Below are positions 1 to 6,053 of a DNA stretch of 14,094 nt, one piece after another. Each line of letters starts with the position of its first letter. Position 1 is the first letter of the stretch. Made by a program: the position numbers and the translations under genes. Under the pieces are notes generated by a model, which saw only the letters and a program-made list of their open reading frames with translations, did no database searches and was not told the DNA's origin. Source of the stretch: Holophagaceae bacterium (lineage in GTDB: Bacteria > Acidobacteriota > Holophagae > Holophagales > Holophagaceae); NCBI GenBank assembly GCA_025353305.1, contig JANXQX010000214.1, positions 1 to 14,094 on the forward strand, read 5' to 3'.

Positions 1-111
1 CGATTTCCCCGCCAGAATGTTTGCCCAGGTGGCCGGGACGCTGTTTCCGCAGGGATTGATGGTGCCCATGCCCGTGATGACGACGCGGCGGCGGTTCGTG
101 TTTGGGCTCAT
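1..111 (-). CDS. fabF: 3-oxoacyl-ACP synthase II, N-terminal fragment
   Basis: Only the first 37 codons are inside the window; the gene continues beyond base 1. Reading the minus strand from the ATG at 111 gives MSPNTNRRRVVITGMGTINP followed by CGNSVPATWANILAGKS. The VVITGMGTINPCGN stretch is the conserved N-terminal strand and loop of the beta-ketoacyl-ACP synthase I/II family, which elongates acyl chains on ACP during type II fatty acid synthesis in the cytosol. The catalytic Cys-His-His triad lies outside the window and cannot be checked. The upstream neighbour on the same strand is acpP, the usual partner of fabF, but an intrinsic terminator and a 155-bp repeat-filled gap separate the two, so fabF may have its own promoter or depend on read-through. 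No strong Shine-Dalgarno is seen. Family assignment is secure; FabF versus FabB rests mainly on the acpP linkage. Confidence 0.93.
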   Translation of the reverse strand, partial: MSPNTNRRRVVITGMGTINPCGNSVPATWANILAGKS

Positions 112-131
112 GGCATGCACCTCAAATGATT

Positions 132-210
132 GGCTGTGGGCGATGGGCGATGGGCGATGGGTCGCATTTTGTTTGGCCTACAGCCTACAGCCTAACGCCT
201 ACCGCCAACC
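132..210. repeat. heptad array, inverted A-family blocks (acpP-fabF gap)
   Basis: Two tandem blocks of 7-bp units. Left block 132-166: GGCTGTG, then three copies of GGCGATG, then GGTCGCA. Right block 176-210: two copies of GCCTACA, then GCCTAAC, GCCTACC, GCCAACC. The blocks are roughly inverted relative to each other. Read in the direction of the minus-strand genes, the units following acpP are GGC-type (TGTAGGC) and those preceding fabF are GCC-type (CATCGCC, CACAGCC), the same order seen in other gaps of this window. Confidence 0.9.
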
Positions 211-249
211 AAAAAGCGCCGCACGGATTCAAGTTCCATGCGGCGCTTT
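211..249 (-). terminator. intrinsic terminator after acpP
   Basis: A perfect 11-bp inverted repeat, AAAGCGCCGCA (213-223) and TGCGGCGCTTT (239-249), encloses a 15-base loop. In the minus-strand transcript the stem is GC-rich and is followed by a T run (complement of the A run at 211-215). It starts 18 bases beyond the acpP stop codon, a typical position for Rho-independent termination. Confidence 0.85.
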
Positions 250-266
250 AGAATTGGGGAAACAGA

Positions 267-506
267 TCAGCCCTTGTGGTGCTTCTCGATGTAGGCGATC
301 GCATCGCCCACGGTGCGGATCTTCTCCTGCTCGCTCTCGGGGATCTCAAGGCTAAAGGCTTCTTCGATGGCCATGATGATTTCCACGGTGTCAAGGCTGT
401 CGGCCCCAAGGTCATCTACGAAATTGCTGCCCTCGGTGATGGAATCTTCCGGTTTGGCGAGCTGCTCGGCGATGATCGCGATGACCTTCTTATGGATTTC
501 TGCCAT
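267..506 (-). CDS. acpP: acyl carrier protein
   Basis: A 79-residue protein, the usual length for bacterial ACP. It carries acyl intermediates of type II fatty acid synthesis on a 4'-phosphopantetheine arm. The attachment site is plain: GADSLDTVE with Ser37 of the DSL motif, flanked by the acidic helix II (DTVEIIMAIEEAF) that docks with synthases such as FabF. The whole protein is acidic, as expected. The ATG at 506 is preceded by a good Shine-Dalgarno (AGGAG on the minus strand, about 8 bases upstream). It is followed by an intrinsic terminator, then fabF on the same strand. A weak promoter match and a 12-bp palindrome lie upstream. The assignment is unambiguous. Confidence 0.98.
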   Translation of the reverse strand: MAEIHKKVIAIIAEQLAKPEDSITEGSNFVDDLGADSLDTVEIIMAIEEAFSLEIPESEQEKIRTVGDAIAYIEKHHKG

Positions 507-533
507 GGGGTTCTCCTGGACTTGAACTTGAGG

Positions 534-569
534 AGCCTATCATGGCTTGGCATTTGTTCCAAATTTGGA
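534..569 (-). promoter_or_regulatory. possible acpP promoter with overlapping palindrome
   Basis: On the minus strand, TTGGAA (562-557) and TAGGCT (539-534) are separated by 17 bases, a passable sigma-70 pair (4/6 and 3/6 matches to consensus). The perfect 12-bp palindrome TCCAAATTTGGA at 558-569 overlaps the -35 element and could be an operator, but it resembles no lipid-regulator site that I recognise. Low confidence without start-site data. Confidence 0.3.
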
Positions 570-581
570 TCTGTAACTCGA

Positions 582-658
582 GTCCAGGATCGAGGGTCGA
601 GGGTCAAGCGCCCAGCGCCTATTGCCCATGGCCCACAGCCCACAGCCAACTCAGGTTA
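582..658. repeat. heptad array, B units passing into A units (upstream of xerC)
   Basis: Ten 7-bp units in unbroken register from 582 to 651: GTCCAGG, ATCGAGG, GTCGAGG, GTCAAGC, GCCCAGC, GCCTATT, GCCCATG, GCCCACA, GCCCACA, GCCAACT, with CAGGTTA trailing. The unit changes gradually from B-type to C-rich A-type while the phase and a mostly conserved G at position 1 and C at position 3 persist. The array ends about 10 bases before the xerC ATG and occupies the place where a ribosome-binding site would be. Confidence 0.93.
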
Positions 659-668
659 GCCTTTTCCC

Positions 669-1610
669 ATGCCCCGCGCGCCCTTGATCGAAGAACCGGA
701 AGGTGGATGGCCTTTAGGCTGGGCCTCGTCACTGAAGGAGTTCGAAGTCCATCTCGCAGTCGAACGGGGACTTGCAGCAAATTCGGTGTCGGGCTACCTC
801 TCTGATCTTCGTTTTCTCGCGGTGTGGGCCTTGGAACGGGAACTGCCACCCTCTGACTTGGACCGGGACCGGATCACGGCCTTTCTCGTCACCCAGCACG
901 CGGAGGGCAAGGCCCCCCGCAGCATCGCCCGGCTCTCCTCGGCACTGCGGCAATTCCTGATTTTCATGCGCATGGAAGGCGCGGGCGCCGCGGGCCCTGA
1001 AGCCGTAGTCAGGCCGCCGCGTCCGCCACGCATCCTGCCGAAGACCCTGAGCGAAACCCAGGTGGATGCCCTGCTCGATGCCCCGGATGTGAACACGCCC
1101 ATGGGAGTGCGCGATCGCGCCTGGATCGAATTGCTTTATGCCTCAGGCCTGCGGGTCACAGAACTGGCTACCCTCTCGGCGCTGCGTGTGTACCTCGATG
1201 AAGGCTTCGTCAAAGTCATGGGCAAGGGCCGCAAGGAGCGGCTCATCCCCTTCGGCGAGGGCGCCGAACACTGGATCCGCCGCTGGCTGGCGCTGCGCCC
1301 GGGATTCAAGCCTTCATCGGATGCGCTTTTCGTAGGCAAAGGCGGCGAACCCATGACCCGCCAGCACTTCTGGAAAATGCTGAAAGCCTTTGCCGTGCAG
1401 GCCGGCATCAAACGGGAAGCCATAAGTCCCCACGTTCTGAGACATGCTTTCGCCACCCATCTTCTGGACCACGGCGCCGATCTCCGCAGCGTCCAGGCCA
1501 TGCTCGGCCACGCCGACATCAGCACGACCCAGATCTACACCCACGTGCATCAGGCCCGGTTGCGCGAACTGTATGACCGCATGCACCCAAGGGGAGGGGG
1601 CGAGCGATGA
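669..1610 (+). CDS. xerC: tyrosine recombinase XerC/XerD
   Basis: A 313-residue tyrosine recombinase, close to the usual 295-310 of XerC/XerD, which resolve chromosome dimers at dif. Residues about 20-105 form the SAM-like core-binding domain (EFEVHLAVERGLAANSVSGY). The catalytic domain carries every expected residue with Xer spacing: Arg162 (GLRVTEL), Lys186 (GKGRKER), His255 and Arg258 (HVLRHAFATHLL), His281 (LGHADISTTQIYTH) and the nucleophile Tyr290. Context gives no sign of an integron, transposon or phage, so a housekeeping role is likely. XerC versus XerD cannot be decided from sequence alone. The start at 669 is the only ATG compatible with a full N-domain, but it lacks a strong Shine-Dalgarno (only AGGTT around 653-657). 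It lies downstream of a heptad array and upstream of the pst operon. Confidence 0.93.
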   Translation: MPRAPLIEEPEGGWPLGWASSLKEFEVHLAVERGLAANSVSGYLSDLRFLAVWALERELPPSDLDRDRITAFLVTQHAEGKAPRSIARLSSALRQFLIFMRMEGAGAAGPEAVVRPPRPPRILPKTLSETQVDALLDAPDVNTPMGVRDRAWIELLYASGLRVTELATLSALRVYLDEGFVKVMGKGRKERLIPFGEGAEHWIRRWLALRPGFKPSSDALFVGKGGEPMTRQHFWKMLKAFAVQAGIKREAISPHVLRHAFATHLLDHGADLRSVQAMLGHADISTTQIYTHVHQARLRELYDRMHPRGGGER

Positions 1611-1644
1611 GGGAGTGAGTCCCGAATCCTGGGGCAATTTCACA

Positions 1645-1685
1645 GCGCCTCGGGCGCGCTAAATATTGCCGCGGCCTCTGGCCGC
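1645..1685. repeat. two small GC-rich triloop palindromes
   Basis: GCGCC-TCG-GGCGC at 1645-1657 and GCGGCC-TCT-GGCCGC at 1671-1685 are perfect inverted repeats with 3-base loops, separated by an AT-rich patch containing AATATT. Neither is followed by a convincing T run, so they are poor intrinsic terminators for xerC. A similar element, GCGCC-TTC-GGCGC, occurs at 6003-6015. Confidence 0.6.
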
Positions 1686-1695
1686 ATCCTTAGTG

Positions 1696-1730
1696 AACCA
1701 CAGGACCCAGGACTCAGGGCCCAGCTCTAC
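1696..1730. repeat. short degenerate heptad array (upstream of pstS)
   Basis: Five 7-bp units: AACCACA, GGACCCA, GGACTCA, GGGCCCA, GCTCTAC. It is shorter and more diverged than the other arrays. It ends two bases before the Pho box at 1733. A weaker pair, GAGTCCC and GAATCCT, sits at 1617-1630 just after xerC. Confidence 0.6.
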
Positions 1731-1732
1731 GC

Positions 1733-1767
1733 GTTACAGAGTTGTTACACGGAATCCCTTCTACGTT
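1733..1767 (+). promoter_or_regulatory. Pho box and probable pstS promoter
   Basis: Two direct repeats, GTTACAG (1733-1739) and GTTACAC (1744-1750), are separated by 4 bases (AGTT), giving the 7-4-7 layout and 11-bp period of a PhoB-binding Pho box. The units resemble the TTAACA-like form more than the enterobacterial CTGTCAT. A weak -10 candidate, TACGTT (1762-1767), begins 11 bases after the box, near the spacing of known PhoB-activated promoters where the Pho box replaces the -35. Position upstream of pstS fits autoregulation by the phoB gene of this cluster. Confidence 0.75.
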
Positions 1768-1804
1768 TCCCCTGCCGCGTGATCGTGGAATCACGGAGGC
1801 TTCG

Positions 1805-2653
1805 ATGAAGACCTATTCCCTTTTGCTCAGTGCGATCACTCTTTACTTTGCTGGGCTATCCGCCCAGGCCCAGACCGTCTCAGTGATGGGCTCCACGGCC
1901 CTTGGCCCCATAGTGAAGAAGGCCGCCGAGGAGTTCATGAAGGCCCGCCCCGGCATCAATATTGCCGTGAGCGGTGGCGGCTCCATGACCGGCTTGAACC
2001 AGGTCGTAGCCGGGGGATGCACTATCGGCATTTCCGATGTGTTTGCCACCGCGGACCAGGACAAGGCGGGCATCAAGAACCACAACATCGTAGTGCAGCC
2101 CTTCACCCTCATCGCCCATCCCGGGGTCGGTGTGAAGAACCTGAACGCCCAGCAGGCCGAATTCATCTTCACCGGCAAGATCAACAACTGGAAGGAAGTG
2201 GGTGGCAAGGACCAGAAAATTGTCCGCGTCATCCGGCCTGAATCCAGTGGAACCCGCGCTGTGCAAAAGAAGGAAATCCTCCACGACCAGGAGTTCAGTA
2301 AGGATGTGCTGATCCAGGATTCCACTGGCGCGGTGGTGACCTCGGTGTCCACCACGGCCGGGGCCGTTTCCTTCGTGGAGTTGGAGCATCTGGAGAAGAA
2401 CAAAGCCCGGGTCGCCGGCATCGCATACAACGGTGTGGAATGCTCGAACGATGCTGTCAAGAGTGGCCAGTACCCCATCTTTTCCTTTGGCCATGCCTAC
2501 AGCAATCCTGCCAAATTGACGGACGCCGCCACCCGCAAGGCCGCAGAGGATTTCCTGGCCTTCATCATGAGCAAGGAGTTCCAGGAAGGTTCGGTGCTCA
2601 AGGCTGGCTACCTTCCCGTGAGCTACGTCAAATCAATGAAGACGCAGCTTTGA
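1805..2653 (+). CDS. pstS: phosphate ABC transporter substrate-binding protein PstS
   Basis: A 282-residue periplasmic phosphate-binding protein that delivers phosphate to PstCA. MKTYSLLLSAITLYFAGLSAQA is a classic Sec signal peptide with cleavage expected after residue 22 (AQA, then Q23); there is no lipobox cysteine. The mature part shows the PBP-like phosphate-binding motifs: GSTALGP (29-35), SGGGSMTG (56-63), GISDVFA (75-81) and PESSGTRAV (145-153), where backbone and Ser/Thr/Arg side chains hold phosphate. Length fits the short PstS subfamily rather than the 320-350-residue enteric type. The ATG at 1805 is chosen because GGAGG lies 5 bases upstream (1795-1799) and the signal peptide begins there; an in-frame TTG at 1742 falls inside the Pho box. 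A 6-bp stem (CGTGAT 1778-1783, ATCACG 1790-1795) touches the Shine-Dalgarno. It is the first gene of the pst operon. Confidence 0.97.
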   Translation: MKTYSLLLSAITLYFAGLSAQAQTVSVMGSTALGPIVKKAAEEFMKARPGINIAVSGGGSMTGLNQVVAGGCTIGISDVFATADQDKAGIKNHNIVVQPFTLIAHPGVGVKNLNAQQAEFIFTGKINNWKEVGGKDQKIVRVIRPESSGTRAVQKKEILHDQEFSKDVLIQDSTGAVVTSVSTTAGAVSFVELEHLEKNKARVAGIAYNGVECSNDAVKSGQYPIFSFGHAYSNPAKLTDAATRKAAEDFLAFIMSKEFQEGSVLKAGYLPVSYVKSMKTQL

Positions 2654-3621
2654 TCCACGTTTCAAACCTGACTTCCACTCCGCGGTCCAGCAGGCTTCGC
2701 TTCCTGCTGGACCGCGGTGCCCATTCCGTGTTCCTCGCGTGTGCCCTCGTGGTGGTGGCGCTCATCGTTGGCATCCTGGTCTTCCTCTCCCTTCGGGGTT
2801 TCGCGGCCTTTCTGCCGCTTGCCGGGAATACGGCCCGGACGCTGAGCTTCGCAGAAGTATTCCTGTCTTCGGAATGGGCACCCTCTTCCGACAAATTCGG
2901 CATCCTTTCCTTCGTGGCCGGAAGCCTCTCTGTCACCGGGCTGGCGCTGCTGGTGGCGGCGCCCAGCGGAATCCTCACAGCGGTATTCGTGACCCTGTTG
3001 GCTCCCGGTTGGATGAAGACGCTCATGCGCCAGGTGATGGATCTCCTGGTGGGAATCCCCTCGGTGGTCTATGGCATCTTCGGATTGACCTTCCTGCTCC
3101 CGCTGATCAGCTCCAAATGGCTTAAGGAAAGCCCGGCCGCAGGGTTCTTCGCCGCGGCCTGCATCCTCATGGTGATGATCGTCCCCACCATCGTCAGCCT
3201 CAGCATGGATGCTTTCGCAGCCCTGCCCCGGACCCTCGATGAAGGCTCCCTGGCCCTGGGGTCAACCCGTTGGCAGAGCATCTGGCGTGTCTTGATCCCC
3301 GCCGCCTCGCCGCGCCTGCTGACTGCGGTAGTGCTCGGGATGGGGCGCGCCATCGGCGAGGCCATGGCGGTGCAGATGGTCATCGGCAACAACCCTGCCT
3401 GGCTGTCCCTTATGCGCGAGGCCACGGACCGGGCCCCCTTGATCCGTTTCCTGTTCACCCCAGCGGCGACCCTCACCACCGAACTGGTGCAGGAACTCCC
3501 AAACACCGCGGCGGGATCAGCCTGGAACAACGTGCTCTTCGCCATGGGCCTCCTCCTCTTCCTGATGACCATGGGCATCATCCTGGCAACCCGGCGCCTG
3601 GGCCAGCGGAGTGCCGTATGA
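2650..3621 (+). CDS. pstC: phosphate ABC transporter permease PstC
   Basis: Inner-membrane permease that pairs with PstA to form the phosphate channel. From the TTG at 2650, which overlaps the pstS stop codon as TTGA, the product is 323 residues. A short basic N-tail (RSSRLRF) precedes TM1 around residues 29-49, and further hydrophobic segments follow. The coupling (EAA) loop that contacts PstB is at 198-219: EGSLALGSTRWQSIWRVLIPAA. GRAIGEAMAVQMVIGN is characteristic of PstC. The start is uncertain: no ATG is available, the Shine-Dalgarno is weak, and a 15-bp hairpin covers codons 11-23; a GTG at 2728 after the hairpin would remove the basic tail. An open frame continuing upstream to 2440 merely overlaps pstS. 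The gene ends with an ATGA overlap into pstA. Confidence 0.95.
   Translation: MIHVSNLTSTPRSSRLRFLLDRGAHSVFLACALVVVALIVGILVFLSLRGFAAFLPLAGNTARTLSFAEVFLSSEWAPSSDKFGILSFVAGSLSVTGLALLVAAPSGILTAVFVTLLAPGWMKTLMRQVMDLLVGIPSVVYGIFGLTFLLPLISSKWLKESPAAGFFAAACILMVMIVPTIVSLSMDAFAALPRTLDEGSLALGSTRWQSIWRVLIPAASPRLLTAVVLGMGRAIGEAMAVQMVIGNNPAWLSLMREATDRAPLIRFLFTPAATLTTELVQELPNTAAGSAWNNVLFAMGLLLFLMTMGIILATRRLGQRSAV
2680..2717 (+). promoter_or_regulatory. perfect 15-bp hairpin at the pstS/pstC junction
   Basis: CCGCGGTCCAGCAGG (2680-2694) and CCTGCTGGACCGCGG (2703-2717) are exact reverse complements around an 8-base loop. The hairpin begins 27 bases after the pstS stop. No T run follows, so it is unlikely to be a Rho-independent terminator. 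A stable stem here could protect the 3' end of a processed pstS mRNA or reduce pstC expression, matching the need for excess binding protein over permease. The function is inference. Confidence 0.8.
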
Positions 3622-4508
3622 ATCTGACGCAGAAACCCCGATTGCAGATGAAGCGCCAAGCCTTGGCCCGCTGGACCGACCGCATCATGCGTTGCGTCCT
3701 TTGGGTCATTGCCATCGGATTCATCGCGGTGCTGGTGGTCTTCGTCGGGGCCATCCTCAAGCAGGGCTGGCCGGTATTGAACCTCGGCTTTTTTACCAAG
3801 ATGCCAGAGGCCCTGGACGCGGGCGGCGGCATCAAGCCAGAACTCTTCAACTCCATCTACCTCGTGGTGCTTTCCCTGGCTGCCTCGCTTCCCATCGGCA
3901 TCGGCGCGGGGATCTACCTGGCCGAGTACGCAGGCCAGGGCCGTGTCCTGCGGTTCTTCCGCCTCTGCATCGAGACCCTGGCGGGAACTCCCTCCATCGT
4001 CCTGGCCCTCTTCGGTATGATCGTCTTCGTGCAGACCCTTGGCTGGAGCTTCTCCCTGCGGGCCGGTGCCATGACCTTGGCCCTTCTGAACATCCCGGTC
4101 ATCACCCGCGTCACGGAGATGAGCCTCCGCAGCGTTCCACTGGACTTGAAGGAAGCTAGCTATGGCCTGGGCGCCACGAAGTTGCAAACCATCCTGAAGG
4201 TGCTGCTTCCCGCATCCGCGACCGGCATCCTCACGGGTGTGGTGTTGGCCGCAGGAAGGGCCTTCGGAGAAAGCGCGATCCTGGTCTTCACGGCGGGCAC
4301 TAACGTAAGTTCCCGATTCCCGGATTTCCGCCTCACGGCTCCGGGTGAATCCCTAGCGGTCCACCTTTGGTACGTAACCTCCGACGGTACGCTTCCCGAT
4401 GCCCGTGAGATCGCCGCAGGCACTGCCGCCGCCATGATCCTCGTCCTGCTCATCTTGAACCTCGGGGTCCGGTTCATCGACCACCGCATCCGCAAGCGCA
4501 CCCGCTGA
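3618..4508 (+). CDS. pstA: phosphate ABC transporter permease PstA
   Basis: A 296-residue permease, the partner of PstC in the inner membrane. The ATG at 3618 overlaps the pstC TGA (ATGA), giving a cytoplasmic basic tail (MNLTQKPRLQMKRQALARW) before TM1 at about 24-46. SIYLVVLSLAASLPIGIGAGIYLAEYA opens the transport domain, followed by LAGTPSIVLALFGM, typical of PstA. The EAA coupling loop lies at 179-200: EASYGLGATKLQTILKVLLPAS. GRAFGESAILVFTAG matches the conserved segment of PstA and mirrors GRAIGEAM of PstC. The extracytoplasmic loop before the last TM (RFPDFRLTAPGESLAVHLWYV) also fits. Translation is evidently coupled to pstC, and the stop lies 6 bases before pstB. The open frame upstream of 3618 is a shadow of pstC. 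Confidence 0.97.
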   Translation: MNLTQKPRLQMKRQALARWTDRIMRCVLWVIAIGFIAVLVVFVGAILKQGWPVLNLGFFTKMPEALDAGGGIKPELFNSIYLVVLSLAASLPIGIGAGIYLAEYAGQGRVLRFFRLCIETLAGTPSIVLALFGMIVFVQTLGWSFSLRAGAMTLALLNIPVITRVTEMSLRSVPLDLKEASYGLGATKLQTILKVLLPASATGILTGVVLAAGRAFGESAILVFTAGTNVSSRFPDFRLTAPGESLAVHLWYVTSDGTLPDAREIAAGTAAAMILVLLILNLGVRFIDHRIRKRTR

Positions 4509-4514
4509 GGCCCC

Positions 4515-5297
4515 ATGCTGATCACCGATCCACTAGAAACCAAGCCGGTCAAGCTCCACGCCAGGAACCTCGATTTCAGCTACGGGGAGAAGAAGGTTCT
4601 GGACGGCATCAGCCTGGACATCTTCGCCGAGCAGGCCACCGCCATCATCGGCCCTTCGGGTTGCGGCAAGAGCACCTTCCTGAAATGCTTCAACCGCATC
4701 CACGAAGTCAGTTCAGACGTGAGGGTCAGCGGTGATCTCCAGATCGACGGCGTGGACATCTTCCGCGGTGGCATTCATGAAGTAGAGCTCAGGCGCCGGG
4801 TTGGCATGGTGTTCCAGAAACCCAATCCTTTCCCGAAATCCATCTATGAAAACGTTGCCTTCGGACCCAAGCTCTTCGGCGTAAGGGACCGGGCAACTCT
4901 TGCTGGGATTGTCGAGGAGAGCCTGCAGAAGGCCGCACTCTGGGACGAGGTCAAGGACCGGCTCAAGGAGAGCGCCATGAGCATGAGCGGAGGTCAGCAG
5001 CAGCGCCTCTGCATCGCCCGTGCCCTGGCCGTGAACCCCGAAGTACTGCTCATGGACGAGCCCTGTTCTGCCCTGGATCCCATTGCCACCGCCAAGATCG
5101 AGGAACTCATCTTTGAACTTAAGAAGGAATTCACCGTCCTCATCGTCACCCACAACATGCAGCAGGCCGCCCGCGTTTCGGATTACACAGCCTTCTTCTG
5201 GCTGGGCAAACTAGTCGAGATGGGTCCGACCGAGCGCATCTTCACCAATCCGAGGAATCGCATGACCGAGGATTACATCTCAGGGAGGTTTGGCTGA
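4515..5297 (+). CDS. pstB: phosphate ABC transporter ATP-binding protein PstB
   Basis: A 260-residue ATPase that powers PstCA on the cytoplasmic face. All ABC motifs are present in order: A-loop Tyr23 (FSYGEKKVL), Walker [10 protein letters not shown] (46-54), Q-loop Gln101 ([19 protein letters not shown]), signature SGGQQQR (158-164), Walker [13 protein letters not shown] with Asp181 and Glu182, D-loop SALD, and H-loop His213 ([14 protein letters not shown]). KPNPFP and [10 protein letters not shown] are specific hallmarks of PstB among ABC proteins. The Shine-Dalgarno GAGG overlaps the pstA stop. The stop codon overlaps the phoU start (TGATG). Length agrees with the family norm of 250-260. 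Confidence 0.98.
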   Translation: MLITDPLETKPVKLHARNLDFSYGEKKVLDGISLDIFAEQATAIIGPSGCGKSTFLKCFNRIHEVSSDVRVSGDLQIDGVDIFRGGIHEVELRRRVGMVFQKPNPFPKSIYENVAFGPKLFGVRDRATLAGIVEESLQKAALWDEVKDRLKESAMSMSGGQQQRLCIARALAVNPEVLLMDEPCSALDPIATAKIEELIFELKKEFTVLIVTHNMQQAARVSDYTAFFWLGKLVEMGPTERIFTNPRNRMTEDYISGRFG

Positions 5298-5962
5298 TGC
5301 TTCGGCACTTTGATTCTGAATTGCAGGACCTGCGCGATGGCCTGATGGCCATGGCCGGCCAGGTTGAAGAGATGATCGACCTTTCCCAGGCGGCGGTGCG
5401 CGAGGGCTCCTCCGACAAAGCCGAGCAAGTGAAGGCGCTGGACCGGTTGGTGGACGAACAGGAACTGAAACTTGACCAGGCCTGCATCGATCTGCTGGCC
5501 CTGCGTTCCCCCATCGCCACGGACCTGAGGCTCATCGCTTCCAGCCTGAAGATCATTCCTGAGATCGAGCGCATCGGAGACCATTGCTGCAATATCGCCC
5601 GCCGGGTGCTCTACATCCATCCGCCGGTACTGGCGGGAGATGCCCTGGAACGGCTGGCCGGGGAAACCCGGGGCATGGTGAGGGAGGCTGTCAATGCTTT
5701 CGTGAAAGGCGACGCCGAGTTGGCACGCAAGGTCATTGACGATGATGACAAGGTGGATGCGCTCTACGTCCAGATCTACAAGGATCTGCTGCGCATCATG
5801 CTGGCTGATCCCATGTGCATCGAGCGGGCCAGCAACCTCATCATCGTCATCAAGAACTGGGAGCGCATCGCCGACCAGGCGACGAATATTGCGGAGGAAG
5901 TGCTGTTCATCCTGGAAGGTGTGAATGTGAAACATCCATACTTGCATCAGCCTGAGGGCTGA
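5297..5962 (+). CDS. phoU: phosphate signalling regulator PhoU
   Basis: A 221-residue all-helical protein made of two PhoU repeats. Each repeat carries the metal-coordinating E-x3-D signature: ERIGDHCCNIA (Glu91 to Asp95) and ERIADQATNIAEEV (Glu189 to Asp193). PhoU binds PstB and the PhoR/PhoB pathway, keeping the Pho regulon off when phosphate is plentiful and restraining Pst flux. Its ATG overlaps the pstB stop by one base, so the two are translationally coupled. The last few codons, encoding a tail near HQPEG, lie inside a heptad array that continues past the stop codon, so the C-terminal tail appears to be repeat-derived and probably non-essential. Confidence 0.97.
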   Translation: MLRHFDSELQDLRDGLMAMAGQVEEMIDLSQAAVREGSSDKAEQVKALDRLVDEQELKLDQACIDLLALRSPIATDLRLIASSLKIIPEIERIGDHCCNIARRVLYIHPPVLAGDALERLAGETRGMVREAVNAFVKGDAELARKVIDDDDKVDALYVQIYKDLLRIMLADPMCIERASNLIIVIKNWERIADQATNIAEEVLFILEGVNVKHPYLHQPEG

Positions 5963-5998
5963 AGGCTGTGGGCTCTAAGCAGTAGGCTGTAGGGTGAT
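5942..5998. repeat. heptad array, G-rich A units overlapping the end of phoU
   Basis: Consecutive 7-bp units GGGCTGA (5956-5962), AGGCTGT, GGGCTCT, AAGCAGT, AGGCTGT and AGGGTGA (5991-5997), with related sequence from about 5942. The first clear unit contains the phoU stop codon. Orientation is G-rich after the stop of a plus-strand gene, as after pit and map. Confidence 0.88.
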
Positions 5999-6002
5999 TT
6001 GG

Positions 6003-6044
6003 GCGCCTTCGGCGCATCAATAAATCGCAAATCGAAAAACGAAA
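6003..6044. repeat. triloop palindrome and AT-rich heptads upstream of phoB
   Basis: GCGCC-TTC-GGCGC at 6003-6015 is a perfect 5-bp stem with a 3-base loop. Shortly after it, ATCGCAA (6024-6030), ATCGAAA (6031-6037) and AACGAAA (6038-6044) form three 7-bp units of a third, AT-rich kind, ending directly at the AAAGG Shine-Dalgarno of phoB. No T run makes this a convincing intrinsic terminator. Confidence 0.55.
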
Positions 6045-6053
6045 GGTTCTCGC

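Noticed and set aside
132..210. Tandem repeats as a CRISPR array or minisatellite inside a gene
   Set aside because: Units are 7 bp without spacers, lie outside genes, and no cas genes are present.
1742..1804. Upstream TTG start for PstS
   Set aside because: It falls inside the Pho box, lacks a Shine-Dalgarno and would bury the signal peptide behind 21 extra residues.
1611..1804. A dif site next to xerC
   Set aside because: I looked for two 11-bp arms around an AT-rich 6-bp centre and found none; only GC-rich triloop palindromes are present.
2440..2649. N-terminal extension of PstC
   Set aside because: This part of the frame overlaps pstS in another frame and encodes Cys/Arg/Gln-rich sequence unlike PstC; the permease starts near the pstS stop codon.
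3069..4187. Long minus-strand open frame opposite pstC and pstA
   Set aside because: The plus strand carries unmistakable permease motifs across the same span; long antisense frames are common in GC-rich coding DNA, and the antisense product has no recognisable domain.
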